The notes under the pieces were generated by a model, which had not been told where the DNA came from, did no database searches, and worked only from the letters and a program-made list of their open reading frames with translations. Position numbers and translations under genes: made by a program. This document shows, piece after piece, positions 7,380-15,330 of a stretch of DNA of 43,742 bases. The DNA is from UBA1181 sp963648205 (lineage in GTDB: Bacteria > Bacteroidota > Bacteroidia > Bacteroidales > Paludibacteraceae): contig CAVJCT010000055.1 of the NCBI GenBank assembly GCA_963648205.1, positions 1-43,742 on the forward strand, in the 5' to 3' direction. Each line of letters begins with the position of its first letter. Position 1 is the first letter of the stretch.

Positions 7380-8405
7380 ATGGAAGTGTTGTTAGGTAAG
7401 ACGTTGAACGAGATGAAGGAGATTGTCCAAACTTTGGGCATGCCTTCATTCGTAGGAAAACAGGTGGCAGACTGGGTGTATAAAAAGCGTGTCAAGGATT
7501 TTGATGCGATGAAAAATATTTCTCAGAAGAACCGTCAACTGTTGGCGCAGACATACGAGATTGGTGTGTATGCTCCTGTTGATGTATGCGAGTCGAAAGA
7601 TGGTACGAAGAAGTACCTCTTTCAGGTTGGCCCGCATTTTGTTGAGTCTGTCTACATTCCCGATGGCGAAAGAGCAACTCTTTGTGTTTCCACTCAGGTG
7701 GGCTGCAAAATGAATTGTCAATTCTGTGCCACGGGAAAGCAAGGTTTTTCGTCTCACCTCACATCCGCACAAATCCTGAATCAAATTTTCTCCATCCCCG
7801 AAAGTGAAAGTTTGACAAACGTGGTTTTCATGGGAATGGGTGAGCCTTTTGATAACACTGACAATGTCTTGCGTGCTTTGGAAATCTTAACGGAGGAGTA
7901 TGGTTTGGCATGGAGTCCGAAGAGAATCACCGTCTCAACGGTTGGCATTCTAACTGGAATGAAGCGTTTCTTGGAAGAATCGAAATGTCATTTGGCAGTC
8001 AGTCTTCATAACCCAATTCCAGAAGAGCGTGTTCAAATCATGCCTATTCAGAAAGCCTTTCCAATCGAAAATGTGATTGAAGAATTGAAAAAGCACGATT
8101 TCTCAGGTCAACGACGAGTCTCTTTTGAATACACGATGTTCAAAGGTGTGAATGATCAAGCAAGGCACGTCAAAGCACTCTTGTCATTGTTGAATGGTCT
8201 GGAATGTCGCATCAATTTGATACGATTCCACAAGGTTCCAGACGTGCCTTTGGAAGGATCTGATATGAAGCAGATGGAGTGGTTTCGTGATGCCCTGAAT
8301 GCAAAAGGCTTGACGACGACGATACGAAAATCTCGTGGAGAAGATATTTTTGCGGCTTGCGGACTCCTTTCTACTAAAAAATTAGAGGAACAAAACAAGA
8401 AATAA
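7380..8405 (+). CDS. rlmN: 23S rRNA/tRNA adenine-C2 methyltransferase RlmN
   Basis: A 341-residue radical-SAM enzyme that methylates C2 of A2503 in 23S rRNA and A37 in some tRNAs. The [4Fe-4S] cluster motif C-x3-C-x2-C is at C109, C113 and C116 (CKMNCQFC). The catalytic pair is C102, seven residues before the cluster, and C327 near the end (FAACGLLS), matching the spacing in the E. coli enzyme. VFMGMGEP and AVSLHNP are further family blocks. Length is normal. The gene is 15 bases before the DUF4837 lipoprotein gene, so the two are probably co-transcribed. Confidence 0.95.
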   Translation: MEVLLGKTLNEMKEIVQTLGMPSFVGKQVADWVYKKRVKDFDAMKNISQKNRQLLAQTYEIGVYAPVDVCESKDGTKKYLFQVGPHFVESVYIPDGERATLCVSTQVGCKMNCQFCATGKQGFSSHLTSAQILNQIFSIPESESLTNVVFMGMGEPFDNTDNVLRALEILTEEYGLAWSPKRITVSTVGILTGMKRFLEESKCHLAVSLHNPIPEERVQIMPIQKAFPIENVIEELKKHDFSGQRRVSFEYTMFKGVNDQARHVKALLSLLNGLECRINLIRFHKVPDVPLEGSDMKQMEWFRDALNAKGLTTTIRKSRGEDIFAACGLLSTKKLEEQNKK

Positions 8406-8420
8406 AATATTAAATATTAT

Positions 8421-9410
8421 ATGAAGAAAATAATTTTATTCTTAAGCATATTGCCTTTGTTGATTTCCTGCAATGACAAAGGCGGAGGCAGTGTCTTGTT
8501 GCCAACGGTTACAGGTGCTGCATTTGACTTATTGGTAGTGGGCGATCCTACAGTGTGGAAAGACACGGCTGGACATAAATTGTATGATGTGTTGGATGAT
8601 GATACGCCAGGATTGCCACAGTCTGAGCCACTTTTCAATCTCTCTTTCATTCCTGAAAGTCAGTTTGATAGGGTACTGAAGCCTGCCAGAAATATTTTGA
8701 TGTACAATATCGACCCAACAATGTACACGCAGGGAAAGGTTACTTATAAGAGAAACCGTTGGGCGAAAATTCAAGCGATTGTCCAAATAACTGCGCCAGA
8801 TCAGAATGAGATGGCAAAGATTTTAGAGGAAAAAAGACAAGAAATAATTGATTTCTTCGTTAACATTGAATACGAGCGTACATTAGTTTTCTACAAGCGA
8901 TATTTCAATGGAAAGACTCGTCAACTCGTGAAAGACAGTGTCGGAGTGTCGTTGTCTATTCCTGATTTCTTGAATAAGAGCATGAGTCATCACAATTTCG
9001 TTTGGTTGTCTAACGGAAGTATTGATTCTCGCCAAGATATCGTCGCTTATCGTGTGCCTTACCACGATCAGTCGGATTTCACAAAGGAACATTTGATCGC
9101 GGTTAGAGATTCTGTTATGAAGCAGTATATCGAAGGACCGTCAGAAAATTCTTATATGGCGACAGAGGTGAAAAACTATGAGCCTATCAGTAGGGAGTTG
9201 ATGGTCGACGATCGCTACTGTGTCGAGGTGCGTGGTTTATGGCGAGTTGAAGGTGATATGATGGGTGGTCCGTTCGTCTCTCGATCTTATTATGATAAGA
9301 AAAACAATGATATTGTAACAATAGAAGCATTTGTTTATGCTCCACAGCATAATAAGCGAAACAAAATGAGGTTGATGGAGGCGATTGTTGCGACTGCTCA
9401 ATTTGAGTAG
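8421..9410 (+). CDS. DUF4837-family lipoprotein
   Basis: A 329-residue protein starting with a lipoprotein signal (MKKIILFLSILPLLISC) whose lipobox cysteine is residue 17. The mature part starts with a short flexible stretch (NDKGGGS). The remainder looks like the Bacteroidota-only DUF4837 family, whose function is unknown. Visible features are the segments FDLLVVGDPTVWKD near 35-48 and RGLWRVEGDMMGGPFVS near 274-290. It is expected to be anchored by lipid in the outer or inner membrane. It follows rlmN by 15 bases, and the next gene (pdxA) has its own promoter element. Confidence 0.75.
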   Translation: MKKIILFLSILPLLISCNDKGGGSVLLPTVTGAAFDLLVVGDPTVWKDTAGHKLYDVLDDDTPGLPQSEPLFNLSFIPESQFDRVLKPARNILMYNIDPTMYTQGKVTYKRNRWAKIQAIVQITAPDQNEMAKILEEKRQEIIDFFVNIEYERTLVFYKRYFNGKTRQLVKDSVGVSLSIPDFLNKSMSHHNFVWLSNGSIDSRQDIVAYRVPYHDQSDFTKEHLIAVRDSVMKQYIEGPSENSYMATEVKNYEPISRELMVDDRYCVEVRGLWRVEGDMMGGPFVSRSYYDKKNNDIVTIEAFVYAPQHNKRNKMRLMEAIVATAQFE

Positions 9411-9451
9411 GCGAGATGCGCTGAATGGGCTAAATTGTCCTATTTTTATTG

Positions 9452-9459
9452 TATTTTTG
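9452..9459 (+). promoter_or_regulatory. -7 promoter element of pdxA
   Basis: TATTTTTG is a perfect TAnnTTTG match. Transcription would start near 9466, about 11 bases before the ATG at 9477. This rules against the upstream in-frame ATG at 9435, which lies before the promoter. Confidence 0.6.
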
Positions 9460-9476
9460 CGGAAATAAGGAATGAT

Positions 9477-10550
9477 ATGGAAGAAGCATATAAAATAAGA
9501 GTCGGTATCACGCAAGGTGATATAAATGGTATTGGTTATGAGGTGATTATCAAGACTTTAGCGGATTTGCGCGTGAATGAGTTTTGTGTGCCGATTGTCT
9601 ACGGTTCTTCGAAGGCGGCAGCGTATCACAGAAAAATGTTGAATATTGAAAATTTCAACTTGAATGTGATAAATACGCCAGAAGAGGCAAACCAGAAACG
9701 TTCCAATATCATCAATTGTGGTGATGAAAATATAAAGGTGGAGTTGGCAAAGTCGACCGAGGAGGCTGGAAAGGCCGCTTATTTGGCTTTGGAACGTGCA
9801 GCAAGTGATTTGAAGGCTGGTTTGATAGATGTTCTCGTAACAGCCCCTATCAACAAGAAAAATATTCAGTCTCAGGAGTTCCATTTCCCTGGTCATGCTG
9901 AGTTTTTGCAAGATCGTTTCTCAACGAATGGTGAGCGTGGCTTGTCTATGTTGGTGAGCGATGTTTTGAGAGTGGCAGTTGTTACGGGGCATGTGCCTCT
10001 TCGTCAGGTGGCTTCTTACATCACGCAGGATTCCATTCTTAATAAATTGTCTGATTTGAACCATGTCCTGAAGCAAGATTTTGCTGTTCAACGTCCTCGT
10101 ATCGCTGTCTTGGGATTGAATCCTCACGCTGGTGATGGCAATGTGATGGGTGAGGAAGAAGAGGAAATCATCATCCCTGCGTTGAAGAAGGCAACGGAGC
10201 AAGGTATCACTTGTTTTGGACCTTACCCTGCTGATAGTTTCTTCGGTTCTGGTAGTTTCAAAAATTTCGATGCTGTATTGGCAATGTACCACGATCAAGG
10301 TCAGGTTGCTTTCAAGTGCATCGCAATGGAGAGCGGAGTCAACTATACGGCGAATTTGCCAATCATTCGTACATCGCCAGTTCATGGCACAGCCTACGAT
10401 TTGGTGGGTGTTGGTGAGGCTTCTGAAGAGTCGTTCAGAAATGCTTTGTATTTGGCATGCGACGTTTGGAAGTGCCGTAAGCAATATGAAGAGTTAACAA
10501 AAAATCGATTAAAAAAGCAGGATGTTGAGATAAGCGGTCAGGTAGATTGA
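9477..10550 (+). CDS. pdxA: 4-hydroxythreonine-4-phosphate dehydrogenase
   Basis: A 357-residue enzyme of the DXP-dependent vitamin B6 pathway. It oxidises 4-phosphohydroxy-threonine to the precursor that PdxJ condenses. Family motifs seen: VGITQGDINGIGYEVI at the N-terminus, VTAPINKK, FPGHAEFL (a metal-binding histidine region), LNPHAGDGNVMGEEE and MYHDQGQVAFK. The ATG at 9477 was chosen over 9435 because it follows an AAGG ribosome-binding site and a promoter. A pyridoxamine kinase of the same vitamin is encoded 8 kb away on the other strand. The gene leads a three-gene run with a hydrolase and mnmA. Confidence 0.93.
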   Translation: MEEAYKIRVGITQGDINGIGYEVIIKTLADLRVNEFCVPIVYGSSKAAAYHRKMLNIENFNLNVINTPEEANQKRSNIINCGDENIKVELAKSTEEAGKAAYLALERAASDLKAGLIDVLVTAPINKKNIQSQEFHFPGHAEFLQDRFSTNGERGLSMLVSDVLRVAVVTGHVPLRQVASYITQDSILNKLSDLNHVLKQDFAVQRPRIAVLGLNPHAGDGNVMGEEEEEIIIPALKKATEQGITCFGPYPADSFFGSGSFKNFDAVLAMYHDQGQVAFKCIAMESGVNYTANLPIIRTSPVHGTAYDLVGVGEASEESFRNALYLACDVWKCRKQYEELTKNRLKKQDVEISGQVD

Positions 10551-10594
10551 TATTTCATAATAAGTACATATAAACAAGTTATGATAAAGGAGCA

Positions 10595-11401
10595 ATGGAT
10601 AAGGATAAAATAATCGTTGATTTTCATGCTCACATTTATCCTGCTAAGATAGCGGACAAGGCGAGTTGTGCCATTGGTGATTTCTACGATGTGAAAATGC
10701 GATATTGTGGAAGTCCAGAATTGTTGTTAGAGAGTGGAAGAAAGATTGGTGTGAAATACTATATCGTCCACTCTACTGCAACGAAAGCGGCTCAGGTTGA
10801 GTCTATTAACAATTACATAATCGGTGAAGTGAAGGAACATCCCGAATTTGTTGGATTTGGAACGATTCACCCTGATTATGAGAATTACGAGGCTGAATTG
10901 AAACGTATCAAGGAGGCTGGTTTGCGTGGTATCAAACTGCATCCTGATTTCCAAAAATTTGCTGTTGATACTCCGGCTATGGATGATATCTATGATGTCA
11001 TTGCCAAGTTGAAAATGCCGATTTTGGTGCATGCAGGCGACTATCGTTACGACTATTCTGGTCCGAAGCGGGTGTTGCATGTTTTGCAGAAACATCCCGA
11101 TTTAATCGTCGTTGCAGCTCATTTCGGAGGTTACACTCAATGGGATGAGTCGCAGAAATATTTGGTGGGTCAGAATGTTTATTTCGACACTTCCAGTAGT
11201 CTGTGGCAGTTGCCAATAGAGCAGGCTATGGATATGATTCATGCTCATGGTGCGGATAAGTTCTTGTTCGGTTCCGACTATCCAATGTGGGATCACGAGG
11301 ACGAACTGTACAATCGTTTTAACAAATTGCCTTTGACGGAAGAGGAGCGAGAGATGATTCTCTACAAAAATGCTTTTCGTCTGTTGGGCATCAAAGAGTA
11401 A
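10595..11401 (+). CDS. Amidohydrolase-2 family metal-dependent hydrolase
   Basis: A 268-residue TIM-barrel protein of the amidohydrolase superfamily. The first metal-binding pair is H11-x-H13 (DFHAHIYP). Later ligands are likely in IKLHPDF, LVHAGDYRYD, AAHFGG and the C-terminal FGSDYPMWD with its catalytic aspartate. The substrate cannot be read from sequence: relatives act as decarboxylases, lactonases or amide hydrolases. It lies 44 bases after pdxA and 37 bases before mnmA on the same strand, but this arrangement does not point to a pathway. Confidence 0.8.
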   Translation: MDKDKIIVDFHAHIYPAKIADKASCAIGDFYDVKMRYCGSPELLLESGRKIGVKYYIVHSTATKAAQVESINNYIIGEVKEHPEFVGFGTIHPDYENYEAELKRIKEAGLRGIKLHPDFQKFAVDTPAMDDIYDVIAKLKMPILVHAGDYRYDYSGPKRVLHVLQKHPDLIVVAAHFGGYTQWDESQKYLVGQNVYFDTSSSLWQLPIEQAMDMIHAHGADKFLFGSDYPMWDHEDELYNRFNKLPLTEEEREMILYKNAFRLLGIKE

Positions 11402-11438
11402 TTTTGTCTACAAGACAGTTTCACGATAATTTAATAAT

Positions 11439-12500
11439 ATGGAAGTTGCTGTATTAGTGTCGGGTGGAGTGGATAGTTCGGTTGTCGTTCACTTGCTGAA
11501 GGAACAGGGGTATAATATCCACTTGTTCTATATCAAGATAGGAATGAATGCCGACGGATTTACAGACTGCTCGGTCGACGATGATATCGAATTATGCCAA
11601 ATGATTTCTGCCAAGTATGGCGCACCGTTAGACATTATTCCACTGCATGATGAATATTGGAGTAACGTGGTGCAATATACGATTGACAAGGTGAAAGTCG
11701 GACTGACACCGAATCCAGACGTTATGTGCAACAAATTGATCAAGTTTGGTTGTTTCGAAGAGAAGGTGGGGCATCTGTTCGATAAAACAGCGACGGGCCA
11801 TTATGCGACAACTTCCGTCATTGATGGCTTGACTTACTTGTCGACGGCTGTTGACCCTGTGAAAGATCAAACGGATTTCTTGGGGCAGATTACGAACGTA
11901 CAGGTTTCAAAGTTGATGTTCCCAATCGGAAATTTGATGAAGCATGAGGTGCGTGAAATTGCCAAATCGGCAAAAATTCCGACTGCTTATCGTAAGGATA
12001 GCCAAGGTATTTGTTTTTTGGGTAAAATCAATTATAATGATTTTATTCGCAAATATTTAGGTGAGAAAGAAGGTAAGATTGTTGAGTTGGAAACTGGCAA
12101 AGTTCTTGGAAAACACAAAGGTTTCTGGTTTCACACGATTGGTCAGCGTAAGGGTTTGGGCTTGAGCGGTGGACCATGGTATGTTGTGAAGAAGGATACG
12201 CAAGAGAACGTCGTCTATGTTTCGTGTGGATATGACACTGCGATGCAATATGGCGACACGTTCCTCATCAAAGATATGCACTACATCACCAAAGATTTGC
12301 TGGGCGAGTGCAAAGAGGCGGATATCACCATTAAAATAAGACATACGCCAGAGTTTACCAGGGCGAAGATAACCAAGCAAGGAGAGCGTTATTTGATTCA
12401 TTCAGACGAAATGTTACAAGGAATTGCTCCGGGTCAGTTTTGTGTGATATATGATGAAAATCACCATCTTTGTTTAGGTAGTGGCGAGATCACCTTGTAG
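11439..12500 (+). CDS. mnmA: tRNA-specific 2-thiouridylase MnmA
   Basis: A 353-residue enzyme that makes 2-thiouridine at the wobble base U34 of Lys, Glu and Gln tRNAs. The ATP-pyrophosphatase loop SGGVDSSV is at residues 8-15. The catalytic nucleophile cysteine is C97 (NPDVMCNKLIKFG) and the persulfide cysteine C192 (SQGICFLG). GQRKGLGLSGGPWYVV marks the C-terminal domain. Length is normal. Some Bacteroidales carry two mnmA copies, so a paralogue elsewhere is possible. A strong terminator follows. Confidence 0.93.
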   Translation: MEVAVLVSGGVDSSVVVHLLKEQGYNIHLFYIKIGMNADGFTDCSVDDDIELCQMISAKYGAPLDIIPLHDEYWSNVVQYTIDKVKVGLTPNPDVMCNKLIKFGCFEEKVGHLFDKTATGHYATTSVIDGLTYLSTAVDPVKDQTDFLGQITNVQVSKLMFPIGNLMKHEVREIAKSAKIPTAYRKDSQGICFLGKINYNDFIRKYLGEKEGKIVELETGKVLGKHKGFWFHTIGQRKGLGLSGGPWYVVKKDTQENVVYVSCGYDTAMQYGDTFLIKDMHYITKDLLGECKEADITIKIRHTPEFTRAKITKQGERYLIHSDEMLQGIAPGQFCVIYDENHHLCLGSGEITL

Positions 12501-12528
12501 TGTGTAAATCTCAAAATTGAGCATAATA

Positions 12529-12558
12529 CAAAAGCCTATGGTTATCCGTAGGCTTTTG
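12529..12558 (+). terminator. Intrinsic terminator of the pdxA-mnmA run
   Basis: CAAAAGCCTA (12529-12538) pairs with TAGGCTTTTG (12549-12558), with three more pairs toward the loop. The flanking A and T runs make it potentially active in both directions. Confidence 0.8.
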
Positions 12559-12613
12559 TCGTATATAGAGTAGGCGAGGATTGTAGTTCGCTTAGAACTA
12601 ATATTGCTGAAAT

Positions 12614-12644
12614 AAAAAAGGGTACGTTAGAAACGCACCCTTTT
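12614..12644 (-). terminator. Intrinsic terminator of pgk
   Basis: On the minus strand, AAAAGGGT (complement of 12637-12644) pairs with the complement of 12616-12623, with an inner CGTT/AACG stem and one mismatch. T residues follow toward 12614. It faces the mnmA terminator in a convergent gap. Confidence 0.75.
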
Positions 12645-12666
12645 CAGATTCTATACTATGAAAAGA

Positions 12667-13920
12667 TTATTTTCCACGGATAGCCTCGATACCTGGAAGA
12701 ACTTTACCCTCCATGTACTCCAACATTGCACCACCACCAGTTGAAACGTAGCTAACCTTGTCAGCCAACTTGTTCTTGTTGATAGCAGCAACAGAATCAC
12801 CACCACCGATCAAAGTGAAGGCACCGTTCTTTTGAGTTGCATCAGCAACTGCCTTTGCTACTGCTGAAGTTCCCTTGGCGAACTTGTCCATCTCGAACAC
12901 ACCCATAGGACCATTCCAAAGAACTGTCTTAGAGTTAGAGATAACGTTAGAGAACTCCTTGATGGACTCCTCTGCGATATCCAATCCCATCCAACCTTCT
13001 GGAGTCTCGTTAGTCTTAGATACGCAAGTGTTAGCGTTAGCGTCGAAGTTGTCAGCATTAACAGCGTCGATAGGCAAGAATACCTTAACACCCTTAGCCT
13101 TAGCCTTGTTTAATACTTCCAAAGCAACGTCCAACTTGTCCTCCTCGCAAAGAGACTTTCCAATCTTTCCGCCGAGAGCCTTAACGAATGTGTAAGTCAT
13201 ACCACCACCGATGATGAGGTTGTCTACACGGTCGAGCAAGTTCTCGATAATCATGATCTTGTCTGATACCTTAGCACCACCCATGATTGCGGTGAATGGC
13301 TTCTGAGCCTCGTTCAACACCTTGTCCATAGCCTTCAACTCGCTGTTGATCAAGAAACCAAACATCTTGTTCTGCTCGTCGAAGTAGTCAGCGATAACGG
13401 CTGTAGAACCGTGTTTACGGTGAGCTGTTCCGAATGCATCGTTTACATATACGTCAGCGTATGAAGCGAGCTTCTTAGCGAAGTCTTTTTGTGCTACCTT
13501 AAGAGCCTTCTTAGCGTCGTCGTAGCCTGGATCTTCTTTCTCCATGCGTGGCTTTCCTTCCTCTTCAGCGTAGAAACGGAGGTTCTCCAAAAGGAGGATC
13601 TCGCCAGCCTTAAGATTCTTAGCTTGCTCGTCTGCCTTCATACAGTCGTCGCAGAATTGAATCTTTCCTAAGTATTTCTCAATTGCAGGAATGATTTGCT
13701 TCAAAGAGAACTTAGGATCTGGGTTTTGTTTTGGACGACCCATGTGAGACATCAAAATTGCTGCTCCACCGTCAGCGATGATCTTCTTGATTGTTGGAAG
13801 AGCTCCACGGATACGAGTGTCATCACTAACTTCTCCTGTCTCCTTGTTCAATGGAACGTTGAAGTCCACGCGAACAATTGCCTTCTTTCCGGCAAAATTG
13901 AAATTGTCAATTAGTTGCAT
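12667..13920 (-). CDS. pgk: Phosphoglycerate kinase
   Basis: A 417-residue cytoplasmic glycolytic enzyme that moves phosphate between 1,3-bisphosphoglycerate and ADP. It begins with the substrate-binding block VRVDFNVPLN, followed by SHMGRP and LLENLRFY. The C-terminal domain shows IMGGAKVSDKI, WNGPMGVFE and the nucleotide-binding GGGDSVAAI. Length is normal for Bacteroidota. The gene has a perfect -7 element upstream and terminators on both sides, so it is probably a single-gene unit with strong expression. Confidence 0.97.
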   Translation of the reverse strand: MQLIDNFNFAGKKAIVRVDFNVPLNKETGEVSDDTRIRGALPTIKKIIADGGAAILMSHMGRPKQNPDPKFSLKQIIPAIEKYLGKIQFCDDCMKADEQAKNLKAGEILLLENLRFYAEEEGKPRMEKEDPGYDDAKKALKVAQKDFAKKLASYADVYVNDAFGTAHRKHGSTAVIADYFDEQNKMFGFLINSELKAMDKVLNEAQKPFTAIMGGAKVSDKIMIIENLLDRVDNLIIGGGMTYTFVKALGGKIGKSLCEEDKLDVALEVLNKAKAKGVKVFLPIDAVNADNFDANANTCVSKTNETPEGWMGLDIAEESIKEFSNVISNSKTVLWNGPMGVFEMDKFAKGTSAVAKAVADATQKNGAFTLIGGGDSVAAINKNKLADKVSYVSTGGGAMLEYMEGKVLPGIEAIRGK

Positions 13921-13965
13921 AGTACTATTGTTTTAGAATTTCTGTCTTTTCAAAATTTCTTATTG

Positions 13966-13973
13966 CAAATATA
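13966..13973 (-). promoter_or_regulatory. -7 promoter element of pgk
   Basis: Read on the minus strand this is TATATTTG, a perfect TAnnTTTG match, 45 bases before the pgk ATG. No clear TTTG was found at the -33 distance. Confidence 0.6.
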
Positions 13974-14006
13974 GAAAAATTTGCGAGTTCTAACGTAACG
14001 TTGGGC

Positions 14007-14043
14007 AAAGAAAAGAAAGAGGACGAATCAATGTTCGCCCTCT
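14007..14043 (-). terminator. Intrinsic terminator of the esterase transcript
   Basis: Bases 14018-14022 and 14024-14027 (AGAGG, CGAA) pair with 14034-14037 and 14039-14043 (TTCG, CCTCT), with a single mismatch. A T-rich tail follows on the minus strand. It isolates pgk from the upstream clp/esterase genes. Confidence 0.7.
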
Positions 14044-14051
14044 ATTCAATT

Positions 14052-15284
14052 TTATTTTTTCAAAATTACTGTCGTGTTCTTTGCTTGTTTCAACAAGTAA
14101 CTTCCTTTTGCCAAATTGGATACGTTGATGGCGTTCCCTGTTGCGACACCTTGCTGTACGGTCTTTCCTGACAAGTCGATAATTTGGTAGTTGCCAACCT
14201 CGCTTGTGTACAGTTCGTTCTCCACTGGGTTAGGGTAGACTGTGTTTTTATTATTGTTGGCTACCGTCGCAACACCGGTCTTATCTTTATAGAAGAAGAA
14301 CTCTTCCATCTCTGTGATGTAGTCGATGTCATTCTTCTCTTTCGTCAAGAAATCGAAATGAGTGGCATTGTCTACAATGTAGAAGTAGACGGTGTTCTGG
14401 TCGGCGTTCTCATAAACCTTGCGAACGACTCTCATACTGTCGTTTTGCCAGTCGTCCAACGAATCGGTAGTGGCTGGCTTACAACCATTTGCATTGGCGA
14501 TACTTTCAACTGTCTCTGGAATAGAACCATTGAAAATGCCACCATTGTATTTTGCGATTGAGTCTGATTGGCTATGGAAAACGCATACTGGAATGTTGAG
14601 CGCGATGCCAGTGGTGTCTGTGCCTACGCTGACAAATCCATGGATGATGGCTGCTTTTGAGGCTTGACTCTCCTCACTGTAAATGTACTTGTAGGTCATT
14701 GCTCCACCGATAGATGCGCCTGCGATGTAGTTCGTTCCATCCGCTGCAACACTATCCTTCAAATAGTCGAACACGGCGTTGAGATATTTCACATCATCAA
14801 CATCCTGGTTGAGTTCCAAGTATCCTTTCTTACTGATTCCTGGCAAAACCATTGGAATGAAAGATTGATATTGGGTAGGAATGTATTGCAAGATGTAATT
14901 GAGGTCTAATCTAACGCCTGCACCCCAAACATATTGGGTTTTCAAAAATGCGATATCGCTTGCTGTGACACCATAATTTTCTAATGAAGAGATGGCTGTT
15001 TTCACCTCGCTGTTTTGCTCGTCCAATGCTTGAGGAAAGACTACGATACAATCGTTAGCATCGGCGATTGTTTGTGGTCTGCAGCTTTTTGAAAACTCGC
15101 TTGCTGATGTTCCGATTGGATGCAACAACATAAGTGTGTTGTAACCTTTCGTGTTGTCGTAACTTTCCGGCGTGTAGTAGATGAAACTACGCTCAACATT
15201 ATCGACCGTGATGGTCTTCGTGTTCTCGGTGGCAAACGCTGCTAACGAAAACACTACCATGAGTGATGTAAATAATTGTTTCAT
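14052..15284 (-). CDS. Secreted PHB-depolymerase/feruloyl-esterase-like hydrolase with a type IX sorting tail
   Basis: A 410-residue protein with a signal peptide (residues 1-19). The alpha/beta-hydrolase domain of the esterase D/PHB-depolymerase group carries the nucleophile S191 in GASIGG, a likely acid D241 (HSQSDS) and H309 (DNATHFDF). Residues about 95-160 form an insertion that could cap the active site. Residues about 340-410 are a type IX secretion C-terminal domain (VYPNPVENEL, then a final strand KNTTVILKK), which directs export and cell-surface attachment or release. The substrate is unknown: plant-polysaccharide esters or polyesters are possibilities. It may be read from the clpA transcript (46-base gap). 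Confidence 0.8.
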   Translation of the reverse strand: MKQLFTSLMVVFSLAAFATENTKTITVDNVERSFIYYTPESYDNTKGYNTLMLLHPIGTSASEFSKSCRPQTIADANDCIVVFPQALDEQNSEVKTAISSLENYGVTASDIAFLKTQYVWGAGVRLDLNYILQYIPTQYQSFIPMVLPGISKKGYLELNQDVDDVKYLNAVFDYLKDSVAADGTNYIAGASIGGAMTYKYIYSEESQASKAAIIHGFVSVGTDTTGIALNIPVCVFHSQSDSIAKYNGGIFNGSIPETVESIANANGCKPATTDSLDDWQNDSMRVVRKVYENADQNTVYFYIVDNATHFDFLTKEKNDIDYITEMEEFFFYKDKTGVATVANNNKNTVYPNPVENELYTSEVGNYQIIDLSGKTVQQGVATGNAINVSNLAKGSYLLKQAKNTTVILKK

Positions 15285-15330
15285 TGCGAATTATTTAAAT
15301 GTTTATATTCGGTTACTAATCAATCGTATT

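Noticed and set aside
9435..9476. N-terminal extension of pdxA from an upstream ATG
   Set aside because: The -7 element at 9452-9459 would lie inside it, and PdxA proteins normally begin shortly before VGITQGD.
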